Source: Clostridiaceae bacterium
GTDB taxonomy: Bacteria > Bacillota > Clostridia > Saccharofermentanales > Saccharofermentanaceae
NCBI GenBank assembly: GCA_012718915.1
Contig: JAAYBI010000049.1
Span: 1 to 64,000, forward strand
Length of the DNA stretch: 64,000 nt
Direction of reading: 5' to 3'
Made by a program: the position numbers and the translations under genes. This document shows positions 45,795-55,038 of the stretch, piece after piece. Each line of letters opens with the position of its first letter. Positions within the stretch are counted from its first letter, which is position 1. The notes under the pieces were generated by a model that did no database searches, was not told the DNA's origin, and saw only the letters and a list, made by a program, of their open reading frames with translations.

Positions 45795-46774
45795 GCTGCG
45801 GAATCGATAACGGCATCGTTAACGTAATCTAAAATGATACTATAAATAAATTCCTCTGCATCTTCACGATCATTTTCCGAGTTTGAAAACGAAAATACCA
45901 AAGAGGGCCTTTGAGTTCTCCAGCGGTTGTCAAAACCGACAGATCGAACAAAATCGTCGTCGAGGATCAAGACTCCATATACATGAATCGTATCAGAATC
46001 CGGCAACCTCTCATCTTCGGAATTGGATTGATCGATTTTTTCCAAATAATCGTAATGATCATTCATCGAAAAATACAAAGGCGTTATTCGACTTAGTTGT
46101 TCTTCCGTTAATTCCGCTTCCAATCGGGCATAAAAATCATCCATCGGTGACATATAAGGCAGAAACGATAATGTCGTTTTATTGTCCGTAATAATGACAT
46201 CCGCCCCAGCCGACAAAAAAGCCGAAGCAGCCAGCGTCCCATATTGAGAGTAGCCATCAGCTTGCTCAGAATTATCAACTATTATGTCTGCAACACCAAT
46301 AAACGGGTTCTTATAGTTCATGCGTTCAATCGCAACCTCTTCCAAGTAACTTCCGCTGTTTTGAAAGTGCCCCAGAGCAACGATTTGAAAATCTATCTTG
46401 GACGTGAAAAAGACCTGTTTAACAATCAGAAACACAACCAAGATTGCCACAGCGCCCAAAACATACTTCCACCATGAATAATATATATAGTTCTTTATGT
46501 CGAATTTTTTCTTTTCAGCAGGAAGGCCGTTATCAAGTGACGTGCTCACTTCTTTTCCCGAAGCAATCTGGTATATAGCGTTGATACGATCCAAAATATC
46601 CGCGTTGCTTTTGCGATCGACACGAAAACGCTTAATATATTGCCAATACTTTTCTTCGATCATGTAATCTGTTGCATCTTCATTTAAACCAAAAAATTGC
46701 AATGAACTCATTTTGTCCATCACTCGAATTTCATCAGAAGAAGGCACAACAAATTTAGTATCCTTGTTATCCAC
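45791..46774 (-). CDS. Membrane protein with a degenerate J-like domain
   Basis: Unrecognised as a family. About 327 residues. Residues about 25-72 read like a DnaJ domain (FFGLNEDATDYMIEEKYWQ, then INAIYQIASG), but the HPD tripeptide is RVD. One membrane segment follows at about 103-123. The outer 200 residues hold a mixed alpha/beta domain with ASAFLSAGADVIITD, reminiscent of solute-binding folds. Topology puts the J-like part in the cytoplasm. I chose GTG at 46774 with GGGGTG six bases before it; another GTG at 46783 is too close to that site. It follows lysS by under 20 bases, so it is probably in the greA-lysS transcript. Confidence 0.7.
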   Translation of the reverse strand: MDNKDTKFVVPSSDEIRVMDKMSSLQFFGLNEDATDYMIEEKYWQYIKRFRVDRKSNADILDRINAIYQIASGKEVSTSLDNGLPAEKKKFDIKNYIYYSWWKYVLGAVAILVVFLIVKQVFFTSKIDFQIVALGHFQNSGSYLEEVAIERMNYKNPFIGVADIIVDNSEQADGYSQYGTLAASAFLSAGADVIITDNKTTLSFLPYMSPMDDFYARLEAELTEEQLSRITPLYFSMNDHYDYLEKIDQSNSEDERLPDSDTIHVYGVLILDDDFVRSVGFDNRWRTQRPSLVFSFSNSENDREDAEEFIYSIILDYVNDAVIDSAA

Positions 46775-46789
46775 AAACTTCACCCCAAT

Positions 46790-48325
46790 TTATTGTCTTT
46801 CGGCCTGATTAATTGTTGCGGTGATCGGCCTCATCGTCGGGAACAAAAGAACATCTCGAATCGACGGATTGTCCGTCAACAACATAACTAAGCGATCAAT
46901 TCCAATTCCCATGCCCCCGGTTGGAGGCATGCCGTATTCAAGTGCGACACAGAAGTCCTCATCGTGCAAATTCGCTTCATCGTCTCCCGCATCACGCTTC
47001 TTAAGCTGATCTGCAAAACGATGACGCTGGTCGATTGGATCGTTCAACTCAGAGTAAGCATTAGCGTATTCCCTACCTCCGATAAACAGTTCAAATCGGT
47101 CTGCATACTTTGGATTGCTCGGATTCTTCTTAGAGAGTGGTGACACTTCAACGGGGTAATCCGAAATGAAGGTTGGCGCAATAAGCTTTTCTTCGCAGTA
47201 AAAATCAAAAAACATATAAAGGATATCGCCTCTAGTCGAAGCCTTTGAAGGTTCGAGACCCTTTTGAATAGCGGCCTCGAGAGCCTGTTCATCAGTATTT
47301 ATTTTTGAAAAATCGACTCCCGTGAACTTAAGCACCGCTTCTTCCATCGTGAAACGTTGAAACGGGGGCGCCAGAGATATCTCTGTACCCTGATAATTAA
47401 TCTCGGTCGTGCCCAAAACTTCCGTTGCGACCGTAGATAGTAATTGCTCCGCCAAATCCATCATGCCCTGCATGTCCGTATAGGCTTGATACATCTCGAT
47501 TGTCGTAAATTCAGGATTGTGCTTGATTGACATGCCTTCGTTGCGGAATAAGCGTCCAATTTCATAAACACGTTCAAATCCACCGACAATGAGTCGCTTC
47601 AGATATAATTCCGGTGCGATTCTAAGATACATGTCCATATCCAAAGTATTATGATGCGTTACAAATGGCTTTGCAGTTGCGCCACCGGCTATTGGATTCA
47701 GAATCGGCGTTTCGACCTCGATGAAATTCAGTCGATCCATATAGTTTCGGATGGCTCTGATGATATGCGAACGCTTTTCGAAGGTATCTTTGACCTCAGG
47801 ATTTATAATTAAATCCACATAGCGTTGTCTGTATCGCATCTCTGTATCCTTTAGCCCATGATACTTCTCAGGAAGCGGACGAAGTGACTTTGAAAGCAAT
47901 ACATATGATTTTGTCCGAATCGATATTTCTCCGGTCCGCGTACGAAATACATCGCCGGTAACACCGACTATGTCTCCGAGATCAAGTCTTTGCCATCTTT
48001 CATATGCGTCTTCGCCAATCTCATCTATCTTCGTGAATAGCTGGATTCTTCCCAATCGATCATGAATATCCGTAAAGCTAACCTTACCCATACCTCTTTT
48101 AGACATGATACGTCCGGCCACAGATACAACTTTTCCCTCAAAAGCATCAAAAGCATCCGTTATATCTTTAGAATGATTCGTCACATCAAACTTGAGCTGT
48201 GTGAACGGATCCATACCCAATTGTGACAACTCGCTGAGCTTACCCAGGCGAATCCTCATCTGTTCCTGTATATCAACCTGTGGTTCTTCATTCGATGGGT
48301 TAGTCGCTCCAGTATTGTCTTGCAT
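46790..48325 (-). CDS. lysS: Lysine-tRNA ligase, class II
   Basis: A 511-residue class II synthetase. The N-terminal OB fold ([20 protein letters not shown]) binds the anticodon; motif 2 is [23 protein letters not shown] and motif 3 is [15 protein letters not shown]. It charges tRNA-Lys. Upstream greA is about 40 bases away. Confidence 0.96.
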   Translation of the reverse strand: MQDNTGATNPSNEEPQVDIQEQMRIRLGKLSELSQLGMDPFTQLKFDVTNHSKDITDAFDAFEGKVVSVAGRIMSKRGMGKVSFTDIHDRLGRIQLFTKIDEIGEDAYERWQRLDLGDIVGVTGDVFRTRTGEISIRTKSYVLLSKSLRPLPEKYHGLKDTEMRYRQRYVDLIINPEVKDTFEKRSHIIRAIRNYMDRLNFIEVETPILNPIAGGATAKPFVTHHNTLDMDMYLRIAPELYLKRLIVGGFERVYEIGRLFRNEGMSIKHNPEFTTIEMYQAYTDMQGMMDLAEQLLSTVATEVLGTTEINYQGTEISLAPPFQRFTMEEAVLKFTGVDFSKINTDEQALEAAIQKGLEPSKASTRGDILYMFFDFYCEEKLIAPTFISDYPVEVSPLSKKNPSNPKYADRFELFIGGREYANAYSELNDPIDQRHRFADQLKKRDAGDDEANLHDEDFCVALEYGMPPTGGMGIGIDRLVMLLTDNPSIRDVLLFPTMRPITATINQAERQ

Positions 48326-48365
48326 ATGAATAATACGATCCTTTCGATGTCAATTACGTTCCGAA

Positions 48366-48851
48366 TTACTTGCCGATTTTGACAATTTTGTACTTGAATG
48401 TTCCTGAACTTGTGCCAACCTCGACAATTTGACCTTTTTTCTTGCCAATGATTGCTTTGCCGACAGGCGATTCAATAGAAATACGATTCATGAAAATGTC
48501 GCCCTCGTTAGCATTGACCAAGCTATAAGCATCTTCTTCTTTAGTCTGCTCATCTCGAAGCGTAACAAGCGAACCCAGAGATACCTTTGTCTTACTGATT
48601 TCGTCTTCATCTATGACTCGAGCATTTTTTAATATGTCCTCAAGCTCCATAATTCTCGACTCATTTTTGGCCTGCGCCTCTTTGGCATCATCATATTCAG
48701 AGTTTTCAGAAAGGTCGCCCTGCGCGCGAGCATCCTTTAATCTCTCCGAAATTTCTGCGGCCTTAATAGTCTTGCGATCAGCCAACTCGTCCTGAAGTCT
48801 CTTGAGTCCTTCTTCGGTAAAAGCATTTTTTTCCATTTCGTTTTCTATCAT
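48366..48851 (-). CDS. greA: Transcription elongation factor GreA
   Basis: A 161-residue protein with the N-terminal coiled coil and the tip acidic residues (ARAQGDLSENSEYDDAKEAQ), then the FKBP-like domain with SPVGKAIIGKKKGQIVEV. It lets stalled RNA polymerase cut back its transcript. The ATG at 48851 is 6 bases after GAGGAG; the long upstream frame is rejected. greA-lysS is a common pairing. Confidence 0.95.
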   Translation of the reverse strand: MIENEMEKNAFTEEGLKRLQDELADRKTIKAAEISERLKDARAQGDLSENSEYDDAKEAQAKNESRIMELEDILKNARVIDEDEISKTKVSLGSLVTLRDEQTKEEDAYSLVNANEGDIFMNRISIESPVGKAIIGKKKGQIVEVGTSSGTFKYKIVKIGK

Positions 48852-48868
48852 AGTGCACTCCTCTTTCG

Positions 48869-48886
48869 TTTCACCAAACGGTGAAA
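48869..48886. promoter_or_regulatory. 18-base palindrome before greA
   Basis: TTTCACC-GTTT-GGTGAAA, a perfect 7-bp inverted repeat, lies between guaB and greA and next to a TATACT on the minus strand (48887-48892). It may be an operator or a leader hairpin. No matching -35 was found. Confidence 0.4.
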
Positions 48887-48903
48887 AGTATAATAATAAA
48901 TGT

Positions 48904-50409
48904 TTATCTGGGGCGGTCGCTTTCTTTGGCGATGACATCATGTGCACCACCTTCAACAATAGAAGTTGAAGAAACAACAACCAGCCTTGCTTTCTCTTGA
49001 AGTTCCTGTATATTTGATGCGCCACAAGAGCACATAGTTGATCTCACCTTCGCCATTGAGCCGTCAACATTATCTTTGAGAGATCCGGCATATGGGACAT
49101 ATGAGTCTACGCCCTCTTCAAAAACCATCTTGCCGCCTTGTCCGCCATCATCATAGCGTTGCCAGTTGCGAGCACGGTTAGAACCCTCACCCCAATACTC
49201 TTTGACGTAATTGCCGCCGACAAGCATCCGGCGCGTCGGGCTTTCGTCAAAACGAGCAAAATAGCGGCCGAGCATTACAAAATCCGCGCCCATCGCTAAC
49301 GCCAAAGTGATGTGATAATCGTGAACAATACCACCATCGGAGCAAATCGGAACATAAATTCCGGTCTCTTTGAAATATTTATCGCGTTCAGCAGAAACAG
49401 CCAACACGGCAGACGCCTGACCGCAGCCGATACCTTTCTGTTCCCGAGTGATACAAATGGACCCTCCGCCGATACCGACCTTGATAAAATCTGCCCCGGC
49501 ATTGACTAAGAATCGAAAACCTTCCGCATCAACGACGTTACCCGCACCAACCGGAATATCCGGGTGATTCGACTTAATCCATTCTAATGTCTCTTTCTGC
49601 CAGGAAGAAAAACCATCCGAAGAATCAATACACAAAACATCGGCATTGGCATCAATCAAAGCCGGAACGCGTTCCTTGTAATCTCTGGTGTTTATTCCTG
49701 CACCAACTATCAGTCTTTTCTTGTCGTCAAGTAATTCCAGTGGATTTTCCTTGTGGAATTCATAATCTTTACGAAAGACCAATCCGACTAAGCGATTGTC
49801 CTCATCGACGATCGGTAACTGATTGATCTTGTGCTCCCAAATGATATCATTCGCTTCCTTAAGCGTTGTACCTTCACGCGCATAGACCAGATGATCAAAA
49901 GGTGTCATGAATTCTGAAATCTTAGTACTCGGGTCCATACGACTGACCCGATAGTCACGGGACGTAACGAGCCCGAGCAGCACACCATTCGGAGAACCGT
50001 CATGTGTAACAGCAATGGTGCGATGACCACTTCGGGTTACCGCTTCCAAAACATCTTCAAGCGAATTATCAGGTGTCAGATTTGAATCAGAGGTTACTAA
50101 TCCTGCCTTGTACTTCTTGGCCTTGCGAACCATGTCGCATTGCGACGCAATCGACTGCGACTGATATACAAAAGACAATCCGCCACAACGAGCTAAAGCG
50201 ACCGCCATGCCTGAATCTGAAACCGCCTGCATGATTGCCGATACCATAGGAATATTAATCTTGAGCTTGGACTCTTCCTGACCTTTTCGGTATTTGCATA
50301 CCGGGGTCGACATATCCACCTGATCCGGCGTATTCTCCGATGTGGTCAGATTAGGAATAAGCAAATATTCGCTAAAGGTACGTGATACTTCAGAAAAAAT
50401 CTTGGCCAT
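48904..50409 (-). CDS. guaB: IMP dehydrogenase
   Basis: A 501-residue TIM-barrel enzyme with a CBS pair at about 100-220 ([20 protein letters not shown], then [18 protein letters not shown]). The catalytic loop is [17 protein letters not shown], with the active cysteine. It oxidises IMP to XMP for GMP synthesis. The GGG and ITREQ form differs from the usual GPGSICTTR but is seen in a known subgroup. ATG at 50409 follows GGAGG by 6 bases. Confidence 0.93.
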   Translation of the reverse strand: MAKIFSEVSRTFSEYLLIPNLTTSENTPDQVDMSTPVCKYRKGQEESKLKINIPMVSAIMQAVSDSGMAVALARCGGLSFVYQSQSIASQCDMVRKAKKYKAGLVTSDSNLTPDNSLEDVLEAVTRSGHRTIAVTHDGSPNGVLLGLVTSRDYRVSRMDPSTKISEFMTPFDHLVYAREGTTLKEANDIIWEHKINQLPIVDEDNRLVGLVFRKDYEFHKENPLELLDDKKRLIVGAGINTRDYKERVPALIDANADVLCIDSSDGFSSWQKETLEWIKSNHPDIPVGAGNVVDAEGFRFLVNAGADFIKVGIGGGSICITREQKGIGCGQASAVLAVSAERDKYFKETGIYVPICSDGGIVHDYHITLALAMGADFVMLGRYFARFDESPTRRMLVGGNYVKEYWGEGSNRARNWQRYDDGGQGGKMVFEEGVDSYVPYAGSLKDNVDGSMAKVRSTMCSCGASNIQELQEKARLVVVSSTSIVEGGAHDVIAKESDRPR

Positions 50410-50608
50410 GAACAACCTCCGTCAAAAAGAAACATCCCTAAATATAAAATAGTTTCCTAGTATGATATCACAAAAAATCCACATACAACAAAGCATTTGC
50501 TCGAACCCTAAAGATTATACCAAAAATGCGCCTGCTGCGATACGTAAAGAAGCAAGCGTATCGTATCGATCCGACAATGTCGAGCAATCAAAATTATCTG
50601 TTGAAATC

Positions 50609-50633
50609 GAAAAAAGGATCTGTGAAGATCCTC
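50609..50633 (-). terminator. Terminator after thiT
   Basis: Minus strand AGGATC / GATCCT, 6-bp stem with 6-base loop, then T6. It lies about 46 bases after the thiT stop. The rest of the 270-base gap to guaB shows no gene. Confidence 0.75.
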
Positions 50634-50679
50634 TTCTCTACACCATTAATCATCTATTATATGCCGATTCCTAGACTTA

Positions 50680-51321
50680 TCAAGCTTTTTTCGCGCTTGA
50701 TTTGTTGGTTGATTTGTTGGTCTTGATCATGCCGTAAACTAATAAAAAACTCATCAGGAGAATCACCGTAATAATAAATTCAATCAGCAAGAAACTACCA
50801 TTGTAAATGAATGAATAAACCAGGGCGCTTTGTCCCTCCGGTGCGTAAGATGCATAGAATATGACACCGGATAATACAGAACAGACTAAGCGACAGAAGA
50901 CACCGATAAATACTGCGATGAATATTTTGTAGATCGGAATGAGCGTCAAACGATTAAGAATATTGCTTTCATTTTCTCTTAACGCTCTTGCCGGTGCGAA
51001 GAAACCGGCAAGGCCCAACATCGAGAACGCCAAAATGTAGTCAAGAAAAACCTGAGCCGGATGCAACATATACCCCGAGAGCATTTGCAAGATACTAAAA
51101 ATAAAAGCGACTGCGAGTCCGGGTCCTATGCCAAAACACAGAGCAAAAAACACAATCGGCAACATTGACGCCGGCGTAACGGATCCACCTTGCGGCATCT
51201 CAAAGATTTTTAGCAAAGATAAGGCATGAGCGACGGCGATACATATTCCGCCGGCAGCAATCGCAAGAATCTTCTCTCTCATTTTACGTCTGTTATTTGG
51301 TTGATCATGATGATTTGACAT
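50680..51321 (-). CDS. thiT: Thiamine ECF transporter substrate-binding protein ThiT
   Basis: A 213-residue S-component with six membrane segments. GGSVTPASMLPIVFFALCFG is the known thiamine-site loop region of ThiT, with HPAQVFLDYILAF further on. It takes up thiamine with an ECF module coded elsewhere. The ATG at 51321 is 8 bases after GAGGAG. The TPP riboswitch lies 60 bases upstream, which supports the assignment. Confidence 0.93.
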   Translation of the reverse strand: MSNHHDQPNNRRKMREKILAIAAGGICIAVAHALSLLKIFEMPQGGSVTPASMLPIVFFALCFGIGPGLAVAFIFSILQMLSGYMLHPAQVFLDYILAFSMLGLAGFFAPARALRENESNILNRLTLIPIYKIFIAVFIGVFCRLVCSVLSGVIFYASYAPEGQSALVYSFIYNGSFLLIEFIITVILLMSFLLVYGMIKTNKSTNKSSAKKA

Positions 51322-51378
51322 AATAAAAGCTCCTCTCATAGTCCGGCAAAAGAACAAGGAAGAGCTTACGCTTCCGCT

Positions 51379-51466
51379 TTGATCCCTCCGCCGGCATTAT
51401 CCGGTTCAGGTTATTAGGGTCGATACGAAGGTATCCTCTCAGCCGGTCAACCCAGCTCCCCGATGT
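51379..51466 (-). ncRNA. TPP riboswitch (THI element)
   Basis: Minus strand has the conserved parts in order: GGGGAGC, GCTGAGAGGATA, ACCCTAATAACCTGAACCGG, ATAATGCCGGCGGAGGGA. Thiamine pyrophosphate binding should lower thiT expression. A small GGAAG/CTTCC hairpin and T-rich stretch downstream could be the expression platform. Confidence 0.93.
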
Positions 51467-51565
51467 GATTAATAAGTCAAATATTCTGCCGTAAATCTCA
51501 AAAAACAAATGACTCGCCTACATATTAGTTAAGAATTCAGACGAAAGCAAGAGATTTGTTTGAAT

Positions 51566-52552
51566 TCAAACGGATAACTTGCATACCTTCATGAATTTCT
51601 CAACCTCAGCGACATATGTTGATGGCCGATCATTAAATGCCATAATATGCGATGAGCCATCAATCATTAACAATCGCTTGGGCGAACGTATTCGATTATA
51701 GATTTCCTCGCTCATTTCAGGCAGAACGAAAGTATCTTCGGTTCCATGAAACATCAATACCGGCGTCTTAATCTTAGACGCCACAGCAACGACTGAGGCC
51801 CGCTTGACCGGAAATCCGATTCTCGATGCCGCAATACGACCAATTGCTTTGACCATAAATCGCGGACTGACGCGATATCGTTTTTTCAAGACAAAACCAA
51901 TTTGATTTTCAAGAGTATCAAAGGGACTATCCGCTACGACGCCTTTGACCCCTTCCGATATCTTCATACTTCCTGCCGCCATTAATGCCGCCGATGCGCC
52001 CATGGAGCGCCCATGGATAATTATTTTTAATTTACGATTCAAGCGCTTCTCCATCAAAGCAATCCACATGATCAGATCTTGACTGTCATATAGTCCGAAG
52101 CCAACATGCTTCCCTCGACTCATTCCATGGGCTCGTAAATGAGGTATCAATATATGTGAATCTTTGATTTTGAGGTACATTTGCGCATATGCGCCCATAT
52201 CTGAGGGATGATCCCGCCATCCATGCACAAGAACTATCAGTTGATCTGAATCTTTATGATCAGCAGGGCGATAATAAGCATATAGTTTTAAATCATCAAA
52301 TGATGTCATTTGTATGTCCATGAAGTTGTTACGATTCGTATAAAACCAATTCTTACCCACTCCATAAATCGTATCCTGCTTAATTTTTAGTGGCGATTTA
52401 TCGTACGGCATCCTGGGATACGGCCGATCAAATATCTTGTGAAATGATTTGAGCGCGAACACATATAATGCAAGAGTAACCCCCAAAGTCAAAACGACTA
52501 CGGCGATTAAGGTTATTGCCACCCACACATAGATGTTGTTTCCGAACGGCAA
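51566..52552 (-). CDS. Alpha/beta hydrolase with N-terminal membrane anchor
   Basis: A 328-residue protein. One membrane segment at residues about 6-32, then an alpha/beta hydrolase domain: oxyanion VLVHGWRDHP, nucleophile HGRSMGASAAL, acid in FHGTEDTFVLP and histidine in SSHIMAF. It resembles Bacillus YqkD and other esterase-like proteins; substrate unknown. The start is TTG at 52552, 7 bases after GGAGG. The open frame reaches further but would overlap the M24 gene by 66 bases. Confidence 0.85.
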   Translation of the reverse strand: MPFGNNIYVWVAITLIAVVVLTLGVTLALYVFALKSFHKIFDRPYPRMPYDKSPLKIKQDTIYGVGKNWFYTNRNNFMDIQMTSFDDLKLYAYYRPADHKDSDQLIVLVHGWRDHPSDMGAYAQMYLKIKDSHILIPHLRAHGMSRGKHVGFGLYDSQDLIMWIALMEKRLNRKLKIIIHGRSMGASAALMAAGSMKISEGVKGVVADSPFDTLENQIGFVLKKRYRVSPRFMVKAIGRIAASRIGFPVKRASVVAVASKIKTPVLMFHGTEDTFVLPEMSEEIYNRIRSPKRLLMIDGSSHIMAFNDRPSTYVAEVEKFMKVCKLSV

Positions 52553-52566
52553 CCCGACTCCTCCTC

Positions 52567-53820
52567 TTATGATAAAATAATATTTTCGATTTCGTCTGAA
52601 TCTGCGGGTATCCCACTCGACAAAAGCCGACAACCGTTTGCGGTAACAACTACATCATCTTCAATTCGGAATCCGAATCCCCACTCCGGAATATATATTC
52701 CCGGTTCAACTGCCAATACATTATTCTCACACAGAGGTTCATATCTATAAGAGACATCATGAACATCCAAACCTAAATGATGCGCACTATTATGCCAAAC
52801 ATACGACGAGATGTCTTGATCCTGAATCAACACGCCTGCGTCAGTAAGCAATTGTGTCGCAAGATCAGCAACTTCTCGATTAATATCCGCCAATTTCACT
52901 CCCGGTTTTATCGATATAAAAGCCTTCTTTTGGCAAGCTCTCACGATATCATACAGCTGTTTTTGACGCGGTGAAAAACGTCCGCCCACAGGGAAGACCC
53001 GAGAGATGTCCGCACTATAGCCACCGGCAATGCCACCGATATCAACTTGTATCAGCACACCCTTTTCAAGAACGCGCCGATCCGGGTCGATATAATGGAG
53101 GCAAAGAGTATTTTCCCCTCCCGCAACGATCGTTGTAAATGCAGGCAATAAGCACCCTTGCTTGGCCATTTCGTAATCCAATTTGGCATATATTGATAAT
53201 TCAGAGACGGGGGCGCGCATCTCGTTTGCTGTCGCGAGCAAGGCCGTCCCGGTCAGATCGATGGCGTTTTCTATCATTTGGATCTCACAAGACTGTTTCA
53301 CCATTCTCATTCGCGTGAGATAAGAAGAAATGTCTATGGTCTTATTATTCTTAGCTTTATCCTGTATGCAATCTCTGAGAGCCTTCATCTCCTGGCGACA
53401 ATCCGAATAATCGATACAAAATGTCTCGTCCTCTTGATTAAGCATATCGGATATCTTGTCTTCCAACGCCGGCAACCAACGTATATTATCAATCAACGAG
53501 ATTGATTGTGCTTCATCGGGAGTCATCAACTTCCCATTCCATCGCTCACGGGTCGGGTCGTTTGGGTGAATATATAAAGCATGCTCTGTCTTTTCAGGAG
53601 ATTTTCTCAACAGTAAAACTGACCCGGTTTGCTGTATTCCGGTCAAATAGTAAAAATTGCGATTAACAGAATATCTATAGTCTGTATCGGACGATACTTT
53701 GACCGTATTACCTGCGTACACAATCACAAAACAAGACTCCGGGAGTTGCTCCAGGAGCTTATTCCGATTACCGAGATAGAAGTCGGCAGGTAATGTCAAA
53801 CTTCTGGCATCCGAAATCAT
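52567..53820 (-). CDS. Aminopeptidase P family M24 metallopeptidase
   Basis: A 417-residue Xaa-Pro aminopeptidase. The N-terminal domain ends near 180. Metal ligands are seen as VDIGGIAGGYSADISR (two Asp), HHLGLDVHD (His), AVEPGIYIPE (Glu) and RIEDDVVVT (Glu). It trims N-terminal residues before proline. Start overlaps the stop of the acetyltransferase gene as ATGA. Confidence 0.92.
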   Translation of the reverse strand: MISDARSLTLPADFYLGNRNKLLEQLPESCFVIVYAGNTVKVSSDTDYRYSVNRNFYYLTGIQQTGSVLLLRKSPEKTEHALYIHPNDPTRERWNGKLMTPDEAQSISLIDNIRWLPALEDKISDMLNQEDETFCIDYSDCRQEMKALRDCIQDKAKNNKTIDISSYLTRMRMVKQSCEIQMIENAIDLTGTALLATANEMRAPVSELSIYAKLDYEMAKQGCLLPAFTTIVAGGENTLCLHYIDPDRRVLEKGVLIQVDIGGIAGGYSADISRVFPVGGRFSPRQKQLYDIVRACQKKAFISIKPGVKLADINREVADLATQLLTDAGVLIQDQDISSYVWHNSAHHLGLDVHDVSYRYEPLCENNVLAVEPGIYIPEWGFGFRIEDDVVVTANGCRLLSSGIPADSDEIENIILS

Positions 53821-54473
53821 CTCGAGGGATCTCCGGAACGAACATTGTATTCATCAAACAGAATCGTGTTATTGATATATCCGAGAGTCGCACCGGGGGA
53901 ACGTCGAATCAACCCCGGATTACCGATTACTATGGAGTTATCGGGTACGTCAAAATTGACAAAAGCACCGGGAGCAACCAAAACGTTATTTCCGACACGA
54001 ATATTACCTACGATAACAGCATTCGCGCCAATCCATACATAGTTACCAATACATGGCGCACCTTTACGCGGCCCTCTGAATTGCGTGCCGATGACAACAC
54101 CGGTCGATACATTCACATTATGTCCAATAACCGTCTTCGGATGAATAATGAGCCGTCCAAAATGCGCAATATAAAATCCCTTGCCGATTCTTGTATCGTA
54201 GGGTATCTGAAAATGATACTTTCTGGATTTACGGTCTAAACTTGCATTGAAGTATTTGAAGGCAATCGAAGCTAAGTAGAAGTGAATATCCTTCTTATCG
54301 GATTGCATCTTGTAGTAATAATACTGGGTTCGTCGAAGCGTGCTGATGAATCGAAATTCAGGACAAGATAACAATTCCTGAACATACGTCAGGAAAAGTT
54401 TGTCGTGTCTGCGATTATTACCTGTATATCGATACAAATCGCTATAGATGATGTCCTTCAGTTCGTCGCTCAT
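53817..54473 (-). CDS. Serine acetyltransferase-like hexapeptide transferase
   Basis: A 218-residue left-handed beta-helix acyltransferase. Hexapeptide repeats run from IGKGFYIAHFGRLIIHPKTVIG to IGANAVIVGNIRVGNNVLVAPGAFV, and the catalytic-type His is in AHFG. The pattern is like CysE, but surface-sugar O-acetyltransferases share it. The N-terminus is helical. No other cysteine or capsule genes are adjacent, so substrate is open. Confidence 0.82.
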   Translation of the reverse strand: MSDELKDIIYSDLYRYTGNNRRHDKLFLTYVQELLSCPEFRFISTLRRTQYYYYKMQSDKKDIHFYLASIAFKYFNASLDRKSRKYHFQIPYDTRIGKGFYIAHFGRLIIHPKTVIGHNVNVSTGVVIGTQFRGPRKGAPCIGNYVWIGANAVIVGNIRVGNNVLVAPGAFVNFDVPDNSIVIGNPGLIRRSPGATLGYINNTILFDEYNVRSGDPSR

Positions 54474-54670
54474 CCGACCTTACCTTATGTTTTATAGAAT
54501 TAATCTTATCGCTTTTCTATCAATTGAGCAACACAAATAGAATAAGCAAGTATTCCTTTTCGAAAGAAGCTTCGCAATTTCGAGATTTTGGAAACGGAAG
54601 GGACTTTCGGCATCCATATCCGAAAAAATAACCGAATCGAATTCTATCACAAGCCCCATATTTTGAGTGC

Positions 54671-54699
54671 TTGACGACAGAGAATTGTCACTTTATAAT
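54671..54699 (+). promoter_or_regulatory. Promoter of tRNA-Ser
   Basis: TTGACG (54671-54676) and TATAAT (54694-54699), spacer 17, ending 25 bases before the tRNA. Confidence 0.85.
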
Positions 54700-54723
54700 C
54701 TAGAAGCGTTTAACTGCGCATAT

Positions 54724-54815
54724 GGAGACGTATCGAAGTGGTCATAACGAGGCGCACTCGAAATGCGTTTGTCGGGGTAACCGGCACGAGAGTTCGAATC
54801 TCTCCGTCTCCGCCA
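54724..54815 (+). tRNA. tRNA-Ser (CGA)
   Basis: A 92-base class II tRNA: acceptor GGAGACG/CGTCTCC, anticodon loop CTCGAAA (CGA), long variable arm GTCGGGGTAACCGGC, T-loop AGTTCGAATCT and encoded CCA. Confidence 0.95.
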
Positions 54816-54819
54816 CAAT

Positions 54820-54858
54820 AACAGCCTGTTTTCAAAACTGACAGGCTGCTATTTTTTT
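54820..54858 (+). terminator. Terminator after tRNA-Ser
   Basis: CAGCCTGT / ACAGGCTG stem (8 bp) followed by CTA and T7, right after the tRNA. Confidence 0.88.
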
Positions 54859-55038
54859 CTCTGACTCTCCCCGACACGAAAGTCACCCCTTTGATTAACA
54901 CTATTTTCGATTATTTCCTGCAGAGATTATCTCTCGATATGACAATTGGCGTTGCTAGATATCGTACCATTGATGTAATATATATCTATATCTCGAGATA
55001 CTCAAGAATATTTAGACTCTATGTAATGAGGGATTCAT

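Noticed and set aside
48852-49025. N-terminal extension of greA
   Set aside because: It enters guaB and lacks a ribosome site; ATG at 48851 is well placed.
50462-50674. Plus-strand 70-codon frame between guaB and thiT
   Set aside because: No ribosome site or recognisable motif, and it runs through the thiT terminator.
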